A DNA stretch of 64,000 nucleotides. Origin: Sphingomonas aracearum (lineage in GTDB: Bacteria > Pseudomonadota > Alphaproteobacteria > Sphingomonadales > Sphingomonadaceae). The position numbers and the translations under genes were made by a program. The stretch lies in contig NZ_QQNB01000001.1 in NCBI RefSeq assembly GCF_003345355.1, forward strand, positions 310,001 to 374,000, written 5' to 3'. The notes beneath the pieces are model-generated. The model was given only the letters and a program-made list of their open reading frames with translations, did not search any database and was not told the origin of the DNA. Below are positions 8,321 to 15,275 of the stretch, piece by piece. Numbering within the stretch: the first letter of the stretch is position 1; each line of letters starts with the position of its first letter.

Positions 8321-9387
8321 GCCGCGAACAGGCGCGCGGCGCCCAGGATGTCCCGCCAGGCGGCAACGAAGCGATCCACCTCGTCGGCGGTGGTGGAGCG
8401 CCCGAAGCTCACCCGGATCACCTCGCGCGACGCCTCGACGGTCCACCCCATCGCGCCCAGCACATGGCTGGGCTTCAGGCTGCCGGACGAGCAGGCGCTC
8501 CCTGCCGAAACCGCGATCCCCGCCAGATCGAAACGGATCAGGGCGGCGCTCGCTGCCTTGCCGGGCAGGCGATAGGAACCGATGGCGGCATGGCGTGGCG
8601 CCGCGTCGGCCACCACCTGCCCGCCCGACCGGCGGATCGCATCGTCGAGCCGCGCGCGCAGCGTTGCATGGGAGGGTTCGGGCACCGCCAGGGCGGCACC
8701 ATAGCCCAGGACCGCCGGCAGGTTTTCCGTGCCGGCGCGATATCCCCGCTCCTGCCCGCCGCTGGGATGAAGGAGCGACAGGTCGCGCACCAGCAGCGCT
8801 CCGATGCCCGGCGGCCCGCCGCGCTTGTGCGCCGAAAGCGCCACCAGGTCCGCCGCAGCGATCGCCTCGGCATCCCGGCCAGCCGGCATCTGCGCCGCAT
8901 CGAGCAGCAGCCGCCCGCCCGACGCCCGCACGCATTCGGCAACCGTCGCGATCGGCTGGCGCACCCCCGTCTCGCTGTTCGCCCATTGCACGCACACCAG
9001 CGCCGGGCCGGCGGCGAGCATCGCCTCCAGCGCTGCCATATCGACCAGTCCATCGCTGCCGACCGGCACAACGCCCGCGCCCTCTCCTGCGGCACGGAAC
9101 ACCGCATCGTGTTCCACCGCCGTGATCAGCCGCCGCGGCAACGTCGTCCGCCCAAGCGCGAGCGCCAGCGACTCGCTGGCACCACTGGTGAACAGCACCT
9201 CGCCGGTCCAGCCATAGGCGCTTCCCACCGACGCCCGGGCGCGTTCCAGCATCGCGCGGGCCTGCCGCCCCTCGGCGTGCGGCGAGGAGGGATTGGCCCA
9301 GGCCTGCATGCCCTCCAGCATGGCCGCGCGTGCCTCAGGCAGAAGCGGCGAGGTGGCGGCATGGTCGAGATAGAGGCGGGCGGTCAC
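8317..9387 (-). CDS. Cysteine desulfurase family protein, first copy
   Basis: 356 residues, aminotransferase class V. Key residues are His93, PLP Lys188 in SAHKRGGPPG and Cys299 in SAGSACSSGS. It is clearly related to the next gene but quite diverged: the PLP loop has RGGPP instead of MHGPK, so it may have a different acceptor. It heads the operon desulfurase - desulfurase - ferredoxin with ATGA couplings. Its start is divergent from an alpha/beta hydrolase gene about 100 bases away; a related pairing occurs in alphaproteobacterial SUF neighbourhoods. No sufBCD, iscU or iscR is in the window. Confidence 0.92.
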   Translation of the reverse strand: MTARLYLDHAATSPLLPEARAAMLEGMQAWANPSSPHAEGRQARAMLERARASVGSAYGWTGEVLFTSGASESLALALGRTTLPRRLITAVEHDAVFRAAGEGAGVVPVGSDGLVDMAALEAMLAAGPALVCVQWANSETGVRQPIATVAECVRASGGRLLLDAAQMPAGRDAEAIAAADLVALSAHKRGGPPGIGALLVRDLSLLHPSGGQERGYRAGTENLPAVLGYGAALAVPEPSHATLRARLDDAIRRSGGQVVADAAPRHAAIGSYRLPGKAASAALIRFDLAGIAVSAGSACSSGSLKPSHVLGAMGWTVEASREVIRVSFGRSTTADEVDRFVAAWRDILGAARLFAA

Positions 9388-9489
9388 ACCGATCCTTCAT
9401 GTCAAGGGCGAAACGATTGCGCGGGGAGCACTTGCGCCTATATAGCGCGCAACTTTCGCGCTCCCAGCGCTTCAGCATTCAAAGGTGCC

Positions 9490-10146
9490 ATGCCCGAAGT
9501 CATCTTCCCCGGTCCCGAAGGCCGACTCGAGGGCCGCTTCGTGCCCGCTCCCCGCCCGCGCGCGCCGGTGGCCATGATCCTCCACCCGCATCCGTCCGCC
9601 GGCGGCACGATGAACAACCGCATCGTGCAGGAACTCTACAAAACGTTCCAGCGGCGCGGTTTCGCCACCCTGCGCTTCAACTTCCGCGGCGTCGGCAAGA
9701 GCCAGGGCGTGTTCGACAACGGCATCGGCGAGCTGTCCGACGCCGCCTCGGCGCTCGACTGGGTGCAGAGCTTCCACCCGGAAGCGTCGACCACCTGGAT
9801 CGCGGGCTACAGCTTCGGCGCGTGGATCGGCATGCAATTGCTGATGCGCCGTCCGGAGATCCGCGGCTTCATCTCGGTCGCGCCGCCCGCCAACATGTAC
9901 GATTTCAGCTTCCTGGCGCCCTGCCCCTCCTCCGGCATCATCATCCAGGGCGCCGAGGACGAAGTGGCGACGCCCGCCGCGACGCAGAAGCTGGTCGATA
10001 AGCTGCGCACTCAGAAGCACATCACCATCCACCACGACACGATCCCGAAGGCCAATCACTTCTTCGAGCACGAAACGCCGGAGCTGATGGCCAGCGTGGA
10101 CAAGTATCTCGACATGCGGCTGGACCCCAACTCGCCGATCCGGTGA
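9490..10146 (+). CDS. Alpha/beta hydrolase
   Basis: 218 residues. The nucleophile elbow GYSFG (Ser108) is clear, preceded by a FNFRGVGKSQG segment; the acid lies in GAEDEV and the base in KANHFF near the C-terminus. This short type of hydrolase occurs beside cysteine desulfurase genes in many alphaproteobacteria, and here it is divergent from that operon, so the two may share control. The substrate is unknown. The ATG at 9490 is preceded by AAAGGTGCC, a modest ribosome site. Confidence 0.88.
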   Translation: MPEVIFPGPEGRLEGRFVPAPRPRAPVAMILHPHPSAGGTMNNRIVQELYKTFQRRGFATLRFNFRGVGKSQGVFDNGIGELSDAASALDWVQSFHPEASTTWIAGYSFGAWIGMQLLMRRPEIRGFISVAPPANMYDFSFLAPCPSSGIIIQGAEDEVATPAATQKLVDKLRTQKHITIHHDTIPKANHFFEHETPELMASVDKYLDMRLDPNSPIR

Positions 10147-10428
10147 GCTTGGCGCAGCGGATTAGCGCCAGCTAACCCGCGCCTCGGCGCCAAGCCCGGC
10201 CAGCGGCGCCCCGCGCCGACTGACGACGCGGCTTTGCCGCGTCGGCCGCCACCCCCTTTGCGCTGATCTAATCGCGGGGCTCAGGACGGCCGCTGGAGTT
10301 CGGCGGCCAAGCGGCGTAGCGGAGCGACGAGGGTGGATCTGGTCACCGGTGATCGGGCCGCCCAGCCCAATCCTACGGGCGCGAGCGGGCCGCCATAGCG
10401 AACAGCGACCCAGGCAGCGTCGCCCTGT
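10147..10428. repeat. Gene-free stretch with hairpins
   Basis: Between the convergent hydrolase and 53-aa membrane protein genes. It contains an inverted repeat GCTTGGCGC / GCGCCAAGC (10147-10155 and 10187-10195) enclosing a second hairpin GCGGATTAGC-gcca-GCTAACCCGC, and the third copy of GACGACGCGGCTTTGCCGCG (10222-10241) as a perfect GACGCGGC-ttt-GCCGCGTC stem (10225-10243). No convincing coding sequence was found. One of these hairpins may end transcription, but none has a T-run. Confidence 0.65.
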
Positions 10429-10590
10429 TCAAACCGTCGCGATCAGCACGTTGCCGAGGATCACCGCCGCCAGCACAATCATGAGCACGCCCTTGCGCCG
10501 GTCCCGCCGGATCTGCACCACGCCGCCCCAGAGCAGCGCAAAGACCGCCACCATCGCCAGTGCGGGAGCGGCCGCCGCGATGGCGTTCAT
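10429..10590 (-). CDS. Small 53-residue membrane protein, coupled to the dehydratase gene
   Basis: Encodes two hydrophobic segments (about residues 3-23 and 35-52) joined by a short positive loop IRRDRRKG, suggesting a hairpin with that loop in the cytoplasm. Its ATG overlaps the stop of the upstream dehydratase gene as ATGA (10587-10590), which supports real translation. It ends in TGA at 10429. The 20-residue segments are clean and codon use is like the neighbours. No family recognised; comparable tiny membrane proteins are frequent at operon ends. Conservation in other sphingomonads would settle it. Confidence 0.65.
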   Translation of the reverse strand: MNAIAAAAPALAMVAVFALLWGGVVQIRRDRRKGVLMIVLAAVILGNVLIATV

Positions 10591-11555
10591 GCCGCGTCCG
10601 CCAGCACGCGGGCATAGGCGGCGCGGTCCACGTTGCCGCCGCTGAGGATCACCAGCATCCCCGCGTCCGGCTCCACCTTGCCCGCCAGCAGCGCGGCAAG
10701 CGCGACCGCGCCGCCGGGCTCCACCACCAGCCGCAACCGCTCCGCTGCCCAGCGTTGCGCGGCGCGTGTCTCTTCCTCGCTGACCGCCACGCCCGCCACG
10801 CCGCGTCGAGACAGCACGTCAAAGGTCAAGGGGGAAACCCGGATCGTCTGCAAGGCATCGCAGGCGGTAGGCGGCGGATTGGCGCCGACTTCCTCGATCC
10901 AGCCCGCCTCCAGGCTGCGGCGCATGTCGTCCCAGCCCTCCGGCTCCGCCACGGTCACTCGCGCCTCGGGCAGCGCCAGCGTGATGCCCGCCGCCAGCCC
11001 CCCGCCGCCGCATGGGATCACCGCCTTTGCCGGAACGCCGAGACCCAGCGCCCCCATCTGCGCCGCCGCCTCGATCGCCGCCGATCCCTGTCCCTCGATG
11101 ATCCAGGGATCGTCGAAGCTCGGCACCAGCACCGCGCCGCGCGCTTCCGCCAGCCGAGCGGCGATCGACTCGCGGCTTTCCGTTGCCCGATCATAGTCGA
11201 CGATCTCGGCGCCGAGCGCGAGCGTGCCCTCCCGCTTCGATCGCGGCGCATCGGCCGGCATCACGATCGTCGCGGGCATGCCGAGTCGCCTCGCCGCCCA
11301 GGCGACGCCTTGCGCGTGGTTGCCCGACGAGAACGCCACCACGCCCCGCGGCCGCTCTTCGGGCGCGATCGCGGTCAGCCGGTGCCATGCCCCGCGCAGC
11401 TTGAAAGCGCCGATCGGCTGGAGGCATTCCGCCTTGAACGCCACCGGAAAACCACGGATTTCCGCCACTAGCAGGGGGCTGGGCGGCAGGATCTCGGCCA
11501 GCTTTGCCGCCGCATCGCGCACCCCGGCGCGTGTCGGCTGTCGCACAATTGTCAC
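10587..11555 (-). CDS. Threonine/serine dehydratase (PLP-dependent)
   Basis: 322 residues, fold-type II PLP enzyme. PLP Lys52 is in GAFKLRGA, the substrate loop SSGNHAQG is at 76-83, and the phosphate-binding GGGGL is at 183-187. It lacks the C-terminal ACT domains of biosynthetic IlvA (about 500 residues), so it fits a catabolic-type or serine/threonine dehydratase; serine racemase activity is also possible. It would deaminate threonine to 2-oxobutyrate. Its stop overlaps the start of a 53-residue membrane protein. Confidence 0.9.
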   Translation of the reverse strand: MTIVRQPTRAGVRDAAAKLAEILPPSPLLVAEIRGFPVAFKAECLQPIGAFKLRGAWHRLTAIAPEERPRGVVAFSSGNHAQGVAWAARRLGMPATIVMPADAPRSKREGTLALGAEIVDYDRATESRESIAARLAEARGAVLVPSFDDPWIIEGQGSAAIEAAAQMGALGLGVPAKAVIPCGGGGLAAGITLALPEARVTVAEPEGWDDMRRSLEAGWIEEVGANPPPTACDALQTIRVSPLTFDVLSRRGVAGVAVSEEETRAAQRWAAERLRLVVEPGGAVALAALLAGKVEPDAGMLVILSGGNVDRAAYARVLADAA

Positions 11556-11694
11556 TTTTCATCCTTTCGTGCGCAGAGCCACTTTACATGCGGCCTCGCC
11601 GACCATAGATCGCGCCTCCGCTGCCCCATGGGACTTCCAACCGCAAGGCAGCTTTTGTCACCGTATGCCGCAAGGCAATTGGAGGTCCCTTGAA

Positions 11695-12933
11695 TTGGCC
11701 AAGCACCATAGCGCGCTGGGGCTAGCGCCCCGTTCGACCGCTTTCGCAACCGTTGTTGGCGGAGGCATCGACATTGCCGATCAGCGTCCGGTCGATCCGG
11801 TCACGCTCGTCCGTCCGCACGCCGCGGCGCGGGCCGCCCGGTTCTTCGTGGAGAAGTTCCCGGGCCGTCCGATGTACGCGGTGAAGGCGAACCCGTCGCC
11901 TGACCTGCTGCAGGTTCTGTGGGACAACGGCATCACGCATTACGACACCGCCTCGATCGCCGAGGTGCGCCTCGTCAAGGCGACGCTGCCGGAGGCCACC
12001 TGCTGCTTCATGCATCCGGTGAAGTCGGAGGAGGCGATCGCCGAGGCTTACTTCACCCATGGCGTGCGCACCTTCTCGCTCGACAGCCTGGAGGAGCTCG
12101 ACAAGATCGTCCGCGCCACGCAAGGCGCGACCGACCTGACCCTCTGCGTGCGCCTGCGCGTCTCGTCGGAGTTCGCGAAGCTCAGCCTGGGCTCGAAGTT
12201 CGGCGTGGGCCAGGCGGAGGCCAAGGAACTGCTGATGGCGACCCGCCAGGTCGCCGACGCGCTCGGCATCTGCTTCCATGTCGGCAGCCAGACCATGTCG
12301 CCGGATGCTTATGCGAACGCGATGGAGCGGGTGCGCGCGGCGATCGTCGATGCGGCGGTCACCGTGGACGTGATCGACGTGGGCGGCGGCTTCCCCTCGG
12401 CCTATCCCGGCATGACCCCGCCGCCGCTGGAGCGTTTCTTCGAGACGATCCACCGCGCGTTCGAGAGCCTGCCGATCAGCTATTCGGCGGAGCTGTGGGC
12501 CGAGCCGGGCCGGTCGCTGTGTGCGGAATATTCGTCGGTGGTGGTGCGCGTCGAGCGCCGCCGCGGCAGCGAGCTGTACATCAACGACGGCGCCTATGGC
12601 ACGCTGTTTGATGCCGCGCATATCGGCTGGAAATATCCGGTGCAGCTGCTGCGCGAGCCGGAGTCCGACGCGCGCGACATGGACTTCAGCTTCTGGGGTC
12701 CGACCTGCGACGATCTCGATTACATGAAGGGTCCGTTCCCGCTGCCCGCGGACACGAACACCGGCGATTATTTCGAGATCGGCATGCTCGGCGCCTATGG
12801 TGCGGCGATGCGCACCGCGTTCAACGGCTTCGGCTCGGGCGAGACGGTGGTCGCAAGCGACGAGCCGATGCTGTCCGTCTACCGTGACGTCGCTCCGGAC
12901 GAGCAGCGCTCGACCAACGTCGTCAAGCTGTAA
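11695..12933 (+). CDS. Type III PLP-dependent decarboxylase, ornithine decarboxylase-like
   Basis: Eukaryotic-type ornithine/lysine decarboxylase fold: beta/alpha barrel with PLP Lys64 in YAVKAN, the GGGFPS glycine loop, EPGR, and the C-terminal WGPTCDDLD block with the active-site Cys and Asp. The Asp rather than an acidic-to-bulky change in that block suggests ornithine, giving putrescine (inference). TTG at 11695 is chosen because GGAGG lies nine bases before it, giving 412 residues; an in-frame ATG at 11665 would add ten residues but lacks a good ribosome site. It is followed by a DHS-like gene. Confidence 0.88.
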   Translation: MAKHHSALGLAPRSTAFATVVGGGIDIADQRPVDPVTLVRPHAAARAARFFVEKFPGRPMYAVKANPSPDLLQVLWDNGITHYDTASIAEVRLVKATLPEATCCFMHPVKSEEAIAEAYFTHGVRTFSLDSLEELDKIVRATQGATDLTLCVRLRVSSEFAKLSLGSKFGVGQAEAKELLMATRQVADALGICFHVGSQTMSPDAYANAMERVRAAIVDAAVTVDVIDVGGGFPSAYPGMTPPPLERFFETIHRAFESLPISYSAELWAEPGRSLCAEYSSVVVRVERRRGSELYINDGAYGTLFDAAHIGWKYPVQLLREPESDARDMDFSFWGPTCDDLDYMKGPFPLPADTNTGDYFEIGMLGAYGAAMRTAFNGFGSGETVVASDEPMLSVYRDVAPDEQRSTNVVKL

Positions 12934-12952
12934 CAGGCTTTCTCCAGTTTCC

Positions 12953-12982
12953 CGTCACCCTGGGGCGCGCTCCGGGGTGACG
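12953..12982. repeat. Palindrome of the GTCACCC...GGGTGAC type
   Basis: Imperfect stem CGTCACCC ... GGGGTGACG between the two polyamine genes. It resembles the stronger palindromes at 14246-14279 and 14453-14483, so it belongs to the same broad repeat class. It could also tune readthrough to the next gene. Confidence 0.55.
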
Positions 12983-13042
12983 GAAGTTTGGGTATACCGC
13001 GTCCCCTTTGAACGACGACGGGCATTGATAATGGGAACTCCC

Positions 13043-14125
13043 ATGACCGACAGCCTCATCAAGACCGCCGCCGCCCAGCCGGTGGACACCTCCAACCGCA
13101 AGGCCGAGCTGCTTTCGAAGCAGGTCAAGCATATCGACATCAAGAGCTTCGACGCGCGCCCGATCGTGGACGCGATGAGCGACATGAGCTTCACCAGCCG
13201 CGATCTCGGCCGTGCGACCAAGATCTACAACGAGATGCTGGCCGACAAGGACTGCACCGTGGTGCTGGTGATCGCCGGTTCCACCTCGGCCGGCGGCTGC
13301 ATGGACCTGTATGCGGAGCTCGTCCGCAACAACATGGTCGACTGCATCGTCGCCACCGGCGCGACCATCGTCGACATGGATTTCTTCGAGGGCCTCGGCC
13401 ACAAGCACTATCAGGCGCTGGAAATCCCCGACGACGACACGCTCCGCTCGCTGTACATCGACCGCATCTACGACACGTATATCGACGAGGAAGCGCTCCA
13501 GAACGTCGACCACACGATCTTCGAGATCGCGGAGTCGCTGGAGCCGAAGGCTTATTCCAGCCGCGCCTTTATCCGCGAGATGGGCAAGTACCTCGTCGAG
13601 CACGGCAAAAAGGAGAACAGCCTCGTCAAGCTCGCCTATGAGCATGACGTGCCGATCTTCTGCCCGGCGTTCGTGGACTCGTCGGCCGGCTTCGGCCTGG
13701 TGAAGCACCAGGTGGATGCCGCCAAGGCGGGCCGTCCGTACCTGATGATCGATGCGGTGGCGGACTTCCGCGAGCTCACGCAGATCAAAATCGAGGCGGG
13801 CACCACCGGCCTCCTGATGATCGGCGGCGGCGTGCCGAAGAACTTCATCCAGGACACAGTCGTTTGCGCCGAGATCCTCGGCCATGACGATGTGGCGGTG
13901 CACAAGTACGCCGTGCAGATCACCGTCGCCGACGTGCGCGACGGCGCCTGCTCCTCCTCCACGCTGCAGGAGGCGGCGAGCTGGGGTAAGGTGAACACCG
14001 GCATCGAGCAGATGGTGTTCGCGGAAGCGGGCTCGGTGATGCCGCTGCTGGCGAGTGACGCCTATCATCGCGGTCACTGGAAGGACCGGGCGAAGCGCGG
14101 CTGGGCTAAGTTGTTCGCAGCCTAA
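13043..14125 (+). CDS. Deoxyhypusine synthase-like protein, probable homospermidine synthase
   Basis: 360 residues of the deoxyhypusine synthase family: NAD-binding AGSTSAGG at 79-85 and the catalytic Lys266 in GGGVPKNF, the lysine that carries the aminobutyl group. Bacteria lack eIF5A, so the acceptor must differ; known bacterial members act on polyamines, making homospermidine or related compounds. The upstream decarboxylase would supply putrescine, and sphingomonads are rich in sym-homospermidine, so that product is favoured (inference). An in-frame ATG at 13031 is an alternative start. The hairpin array at 14131-14226 follows. Confidence 0.88.
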   Translation: MTDSLIKTAAAQPVDTSNRKAELLSKQVKHIDIKSFDARPIVDAMSDMSFTSRDLGRATKIYNEMLADKDCTVVLVIAGSTSAGGCMDLYAELVRNNMVDCIVATGATIVDMDFFEGLGHKHYQALEIPDDDTLRSLYIDRIYDTYIDEEALQNVDHTIFEIAESLEPKAYSSRAFIREMGKYLVEHGKKENSLVKLAYEHDVPIFCPAFVDSSAGFGLVKHQVDAAKAGRPYLMIDAVADFRELTQIKIEAGTTGLLMIGGGVPKNFIQDTVVCAEILGHDDVAVHKYAVQITVADVRDGACSSSTLQEAASWGKVNTGIEQMVFAEAGSVMPLLASDAYHRGHWKDRAKRGWAKLFAA

Positions 14126-14130
14126 TCGCA

Positions 14131-14226
14131 CGCGGGTAGCGCAAGCTACCCGCGAGACGATGCAGGCCGGCCGGCGCGGGGGTGCAGACCCCCGCGTCCG
14201 ACGTCACGGGACTTGCTCCCGTGACG
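14131..14226. repeat. Array of three perfect hairpins
   Basis: Three near-adjacent perfect stem-loops: CGCGGGTAGC-gcaa-GCTACCCGCG (14131-14154), a nine-pair stem CGCGGGGGT-gcag-ACCCCCGCG (14175-14196), and a ten-pair stem CGTCACGGGA-cttgc-TCCCGTGACG (14202-14226). None has a T-run. They sit directly after the polyamine gene stop and before the palindrome at 14246. They could end or protect the polyamine mRNA, or be mobile palindromes. Confidence 0.75.
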
Positions 14227-14245
14227 GCCTGTCCAGACCTCCCAC

Positions 14246-14279
14246 GTCACCCCGGCCTCGTGCCGGGGTCCACGTCACC
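14246..14279 (+). repeat. REP-like palindrome, left copy
   Basis: Core CCCCGGC-ctcgt-GCCGGGG preceded by GTCA and followed by TCCAC. An inverted near-identical copy (one loop difference) lies at 14453-14483, so the pair brackets the broken GIY-YIG gene. Confidence 0.8.
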
Positions 14280-14281
14280 GC

Positions 14282-14433
14282 TTAACCTTGCATCAGCGGC
14301 TCTAACCCGAGAGTTACCGCCAAGTCCTCCCACTTAGGACTGTCGCGCTCGATCAGGTTCGACGTTACACCAACATACAACGTCCCATTAACCCGCTCGC
14401 TAGGATGTAGACGCAAGGCTGGCGTTCCCTCAC
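14282..14433 (-). pseudogene. Broken GIY-YIG endonuclease family gene
   Basis: On the minus strand the first frame reads RQPCVYILAS, the usual start of small GIY-YIG proteins. A frameshift near 14391 moves the match to NGTLYVGVTSNL, the GxYxG part, and this continues directly into LIERDSPKWEDLA...LGLEPL, the normal C-terminus. The middle part of about 55 residues (with the catalytic Arg and Glu region) is missing, so there is a frameshift and an internal deletion. Only about 50 codons remain. It sits exactly between inverted REP-like palindromes. The reading relies on remembered family motifs. Confidence 0.75.
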
Positions 14434-14452
14434 GCTGTCAAGCACGCGGCAC

Positions 14453-14483
14453 GGTGGACCCCGGCACAAGGCCGGGGTGACGG
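14453..14483 (-). repeat. REP-like palindrome, right copy (inverted)
   Basis: GGTGGACCCCGGCACAAGG and following CCGGGGTGACGG: the reverse complement of the copy at 14246-14279 apart from one loop base. With it, it frames a 245-base unit. Confidence 0.8.
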
Positions 14484-14494
14484 TTGGACACACA

Positions 14495-15229
14495 TCACCC
14501 GCCCCCGAACGGCGAAAAGTCCGTCCCACGGTCGAACACGTCCACCCCCTCGCGCCGCTTGAGCCACCCCACCACGCCATACGTCACCGGCGTCAGCAGC
14601 ACTTCCCAGCCGACCTTCAGCACGAACTGGCTGCCCATTACCATCAGCATGGCGGAGACCGGCCAGTCCGGCGCGCCCCAGAAGGCGAGCGGGTAGAAGA
14701 TCAGGCTATCCAGCCCCTCGCCGACGACCGTCGAGCCGATCGTGCGCATCCACAGAAAGCGACCGCCAGTCGCCACCTTCATGCGCGCCAGCACGAAGCT
14801 GTTGGCGAACTCGCCCGCCCAGAAGGCGCAGATCGAGGCGAAGACGATGCGCGGCACCTGCCCGAACACCTGCTCATAGGCCGCCTGCCCGGTCCAGCCG
14901 GCGTCTGGTGGCAGCGCGACCACCACGGCGGACATGAACACCATGAACAGCATCGCGCCGAAGCCCGCCCAGATGCACCGCCGCGCGCGGGCATAGCCGT
15001 ATACCTCGGTCAGCACGTCGCCGAGCACGTAGCTGACGGGAAAGAACAGGATTCCCGCGCCGAACGGCCACAAGCCGACGAACGGCAGGTCGATCACCGC
15101 CCGCTTGCCCGCGCCGATCACGTTGGACAGCAAGAGGATGACGACGAACGCCACCATCACGAAATCGAAGTAGCGGAAGCTGCCCCCCGCCACTTCCCGC
15201 GCCGTTACCGGCCTTGGCTCGTCCATCAT
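14495..15229 (-). CDS. Queuosine precursor transporter (YhhQ family)
   Basis: 244 residues with about six hydrophobic segments. The blocks FPVSYVLGDVLTEVYGYARA and FWAGEFANSFVLA and the C-terminal GWEVLLTPVTY match the YhhQ/vitamin-uptake-like family that imports queuosine precursors such as preQ0 or preQ1. A GAGGTGGG ribosome site precedes the first ATG. It lies 46 bases behind the TonB receptor on the same strand, with a strong 12-pair hairpin between them. queA elsewhere in the window (29384) shows that the queuosine pathway exists, at least in part. Confidence 0.92.
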   Translation of the reverse strand: MMDEPRPVTAREVAGGSFRYFDFVMVAFVVILLLSNVIGAGKRAVIDLPFVGLWPFGAGILFFPVSYVLGDVLTEVYGYARARRCIWAGFGAMLFMVFMSAVVVALPPDAGWTGQAAYEQVFGQVPRIVFASICAFWAGEFANSFVLARMKVATGGRFLWMRTIGSTVVGEGLDSLIFYPLAFWGAPDWPVSAMLMVMGSQFVLKVGWEVLLTPVTYGVVGWLKRREGVDVFDRGTDFSPFGGG

Positions 15230-15234
15230 CCCAC

Positions 15235-15265
15235 CTCGCCCGCGCGATCATGCCGCGCGGGCGAG
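15235..15265. repeat. Perfect 12-pair hairpin between the TonB receptor and the YhhQ gene
   Basis: CTCGCCCGCGCG-atcatgc-CGCGCGGGCGAG. It falls just after the receptor stop and just before the ribosome site of the transporter gene. There is no T-run, so it may weaken readthrough or protect the upstream mRNA rather than act as a full terminator. Confidence 0.65.
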
Positions 15266-15275
15266 AGGCGGGCAA

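Noticed and set aside
11224-11664. Longer N-terminus for the ornithine decarboxylase-like gene
   Set aside because: The frame is open upstream but antisense to the dehydratase gene and with no homology; the ribosome site GGAGG at 11681 supports the start near 11695.
15230-15275. preQ1 riboswitch before the YhhQ-like gene
   Set aside because: The gap is only 46 bases and is filled by a GC hairpin; no A-rich tail or preQ1 pseudoknot pattern was seen.
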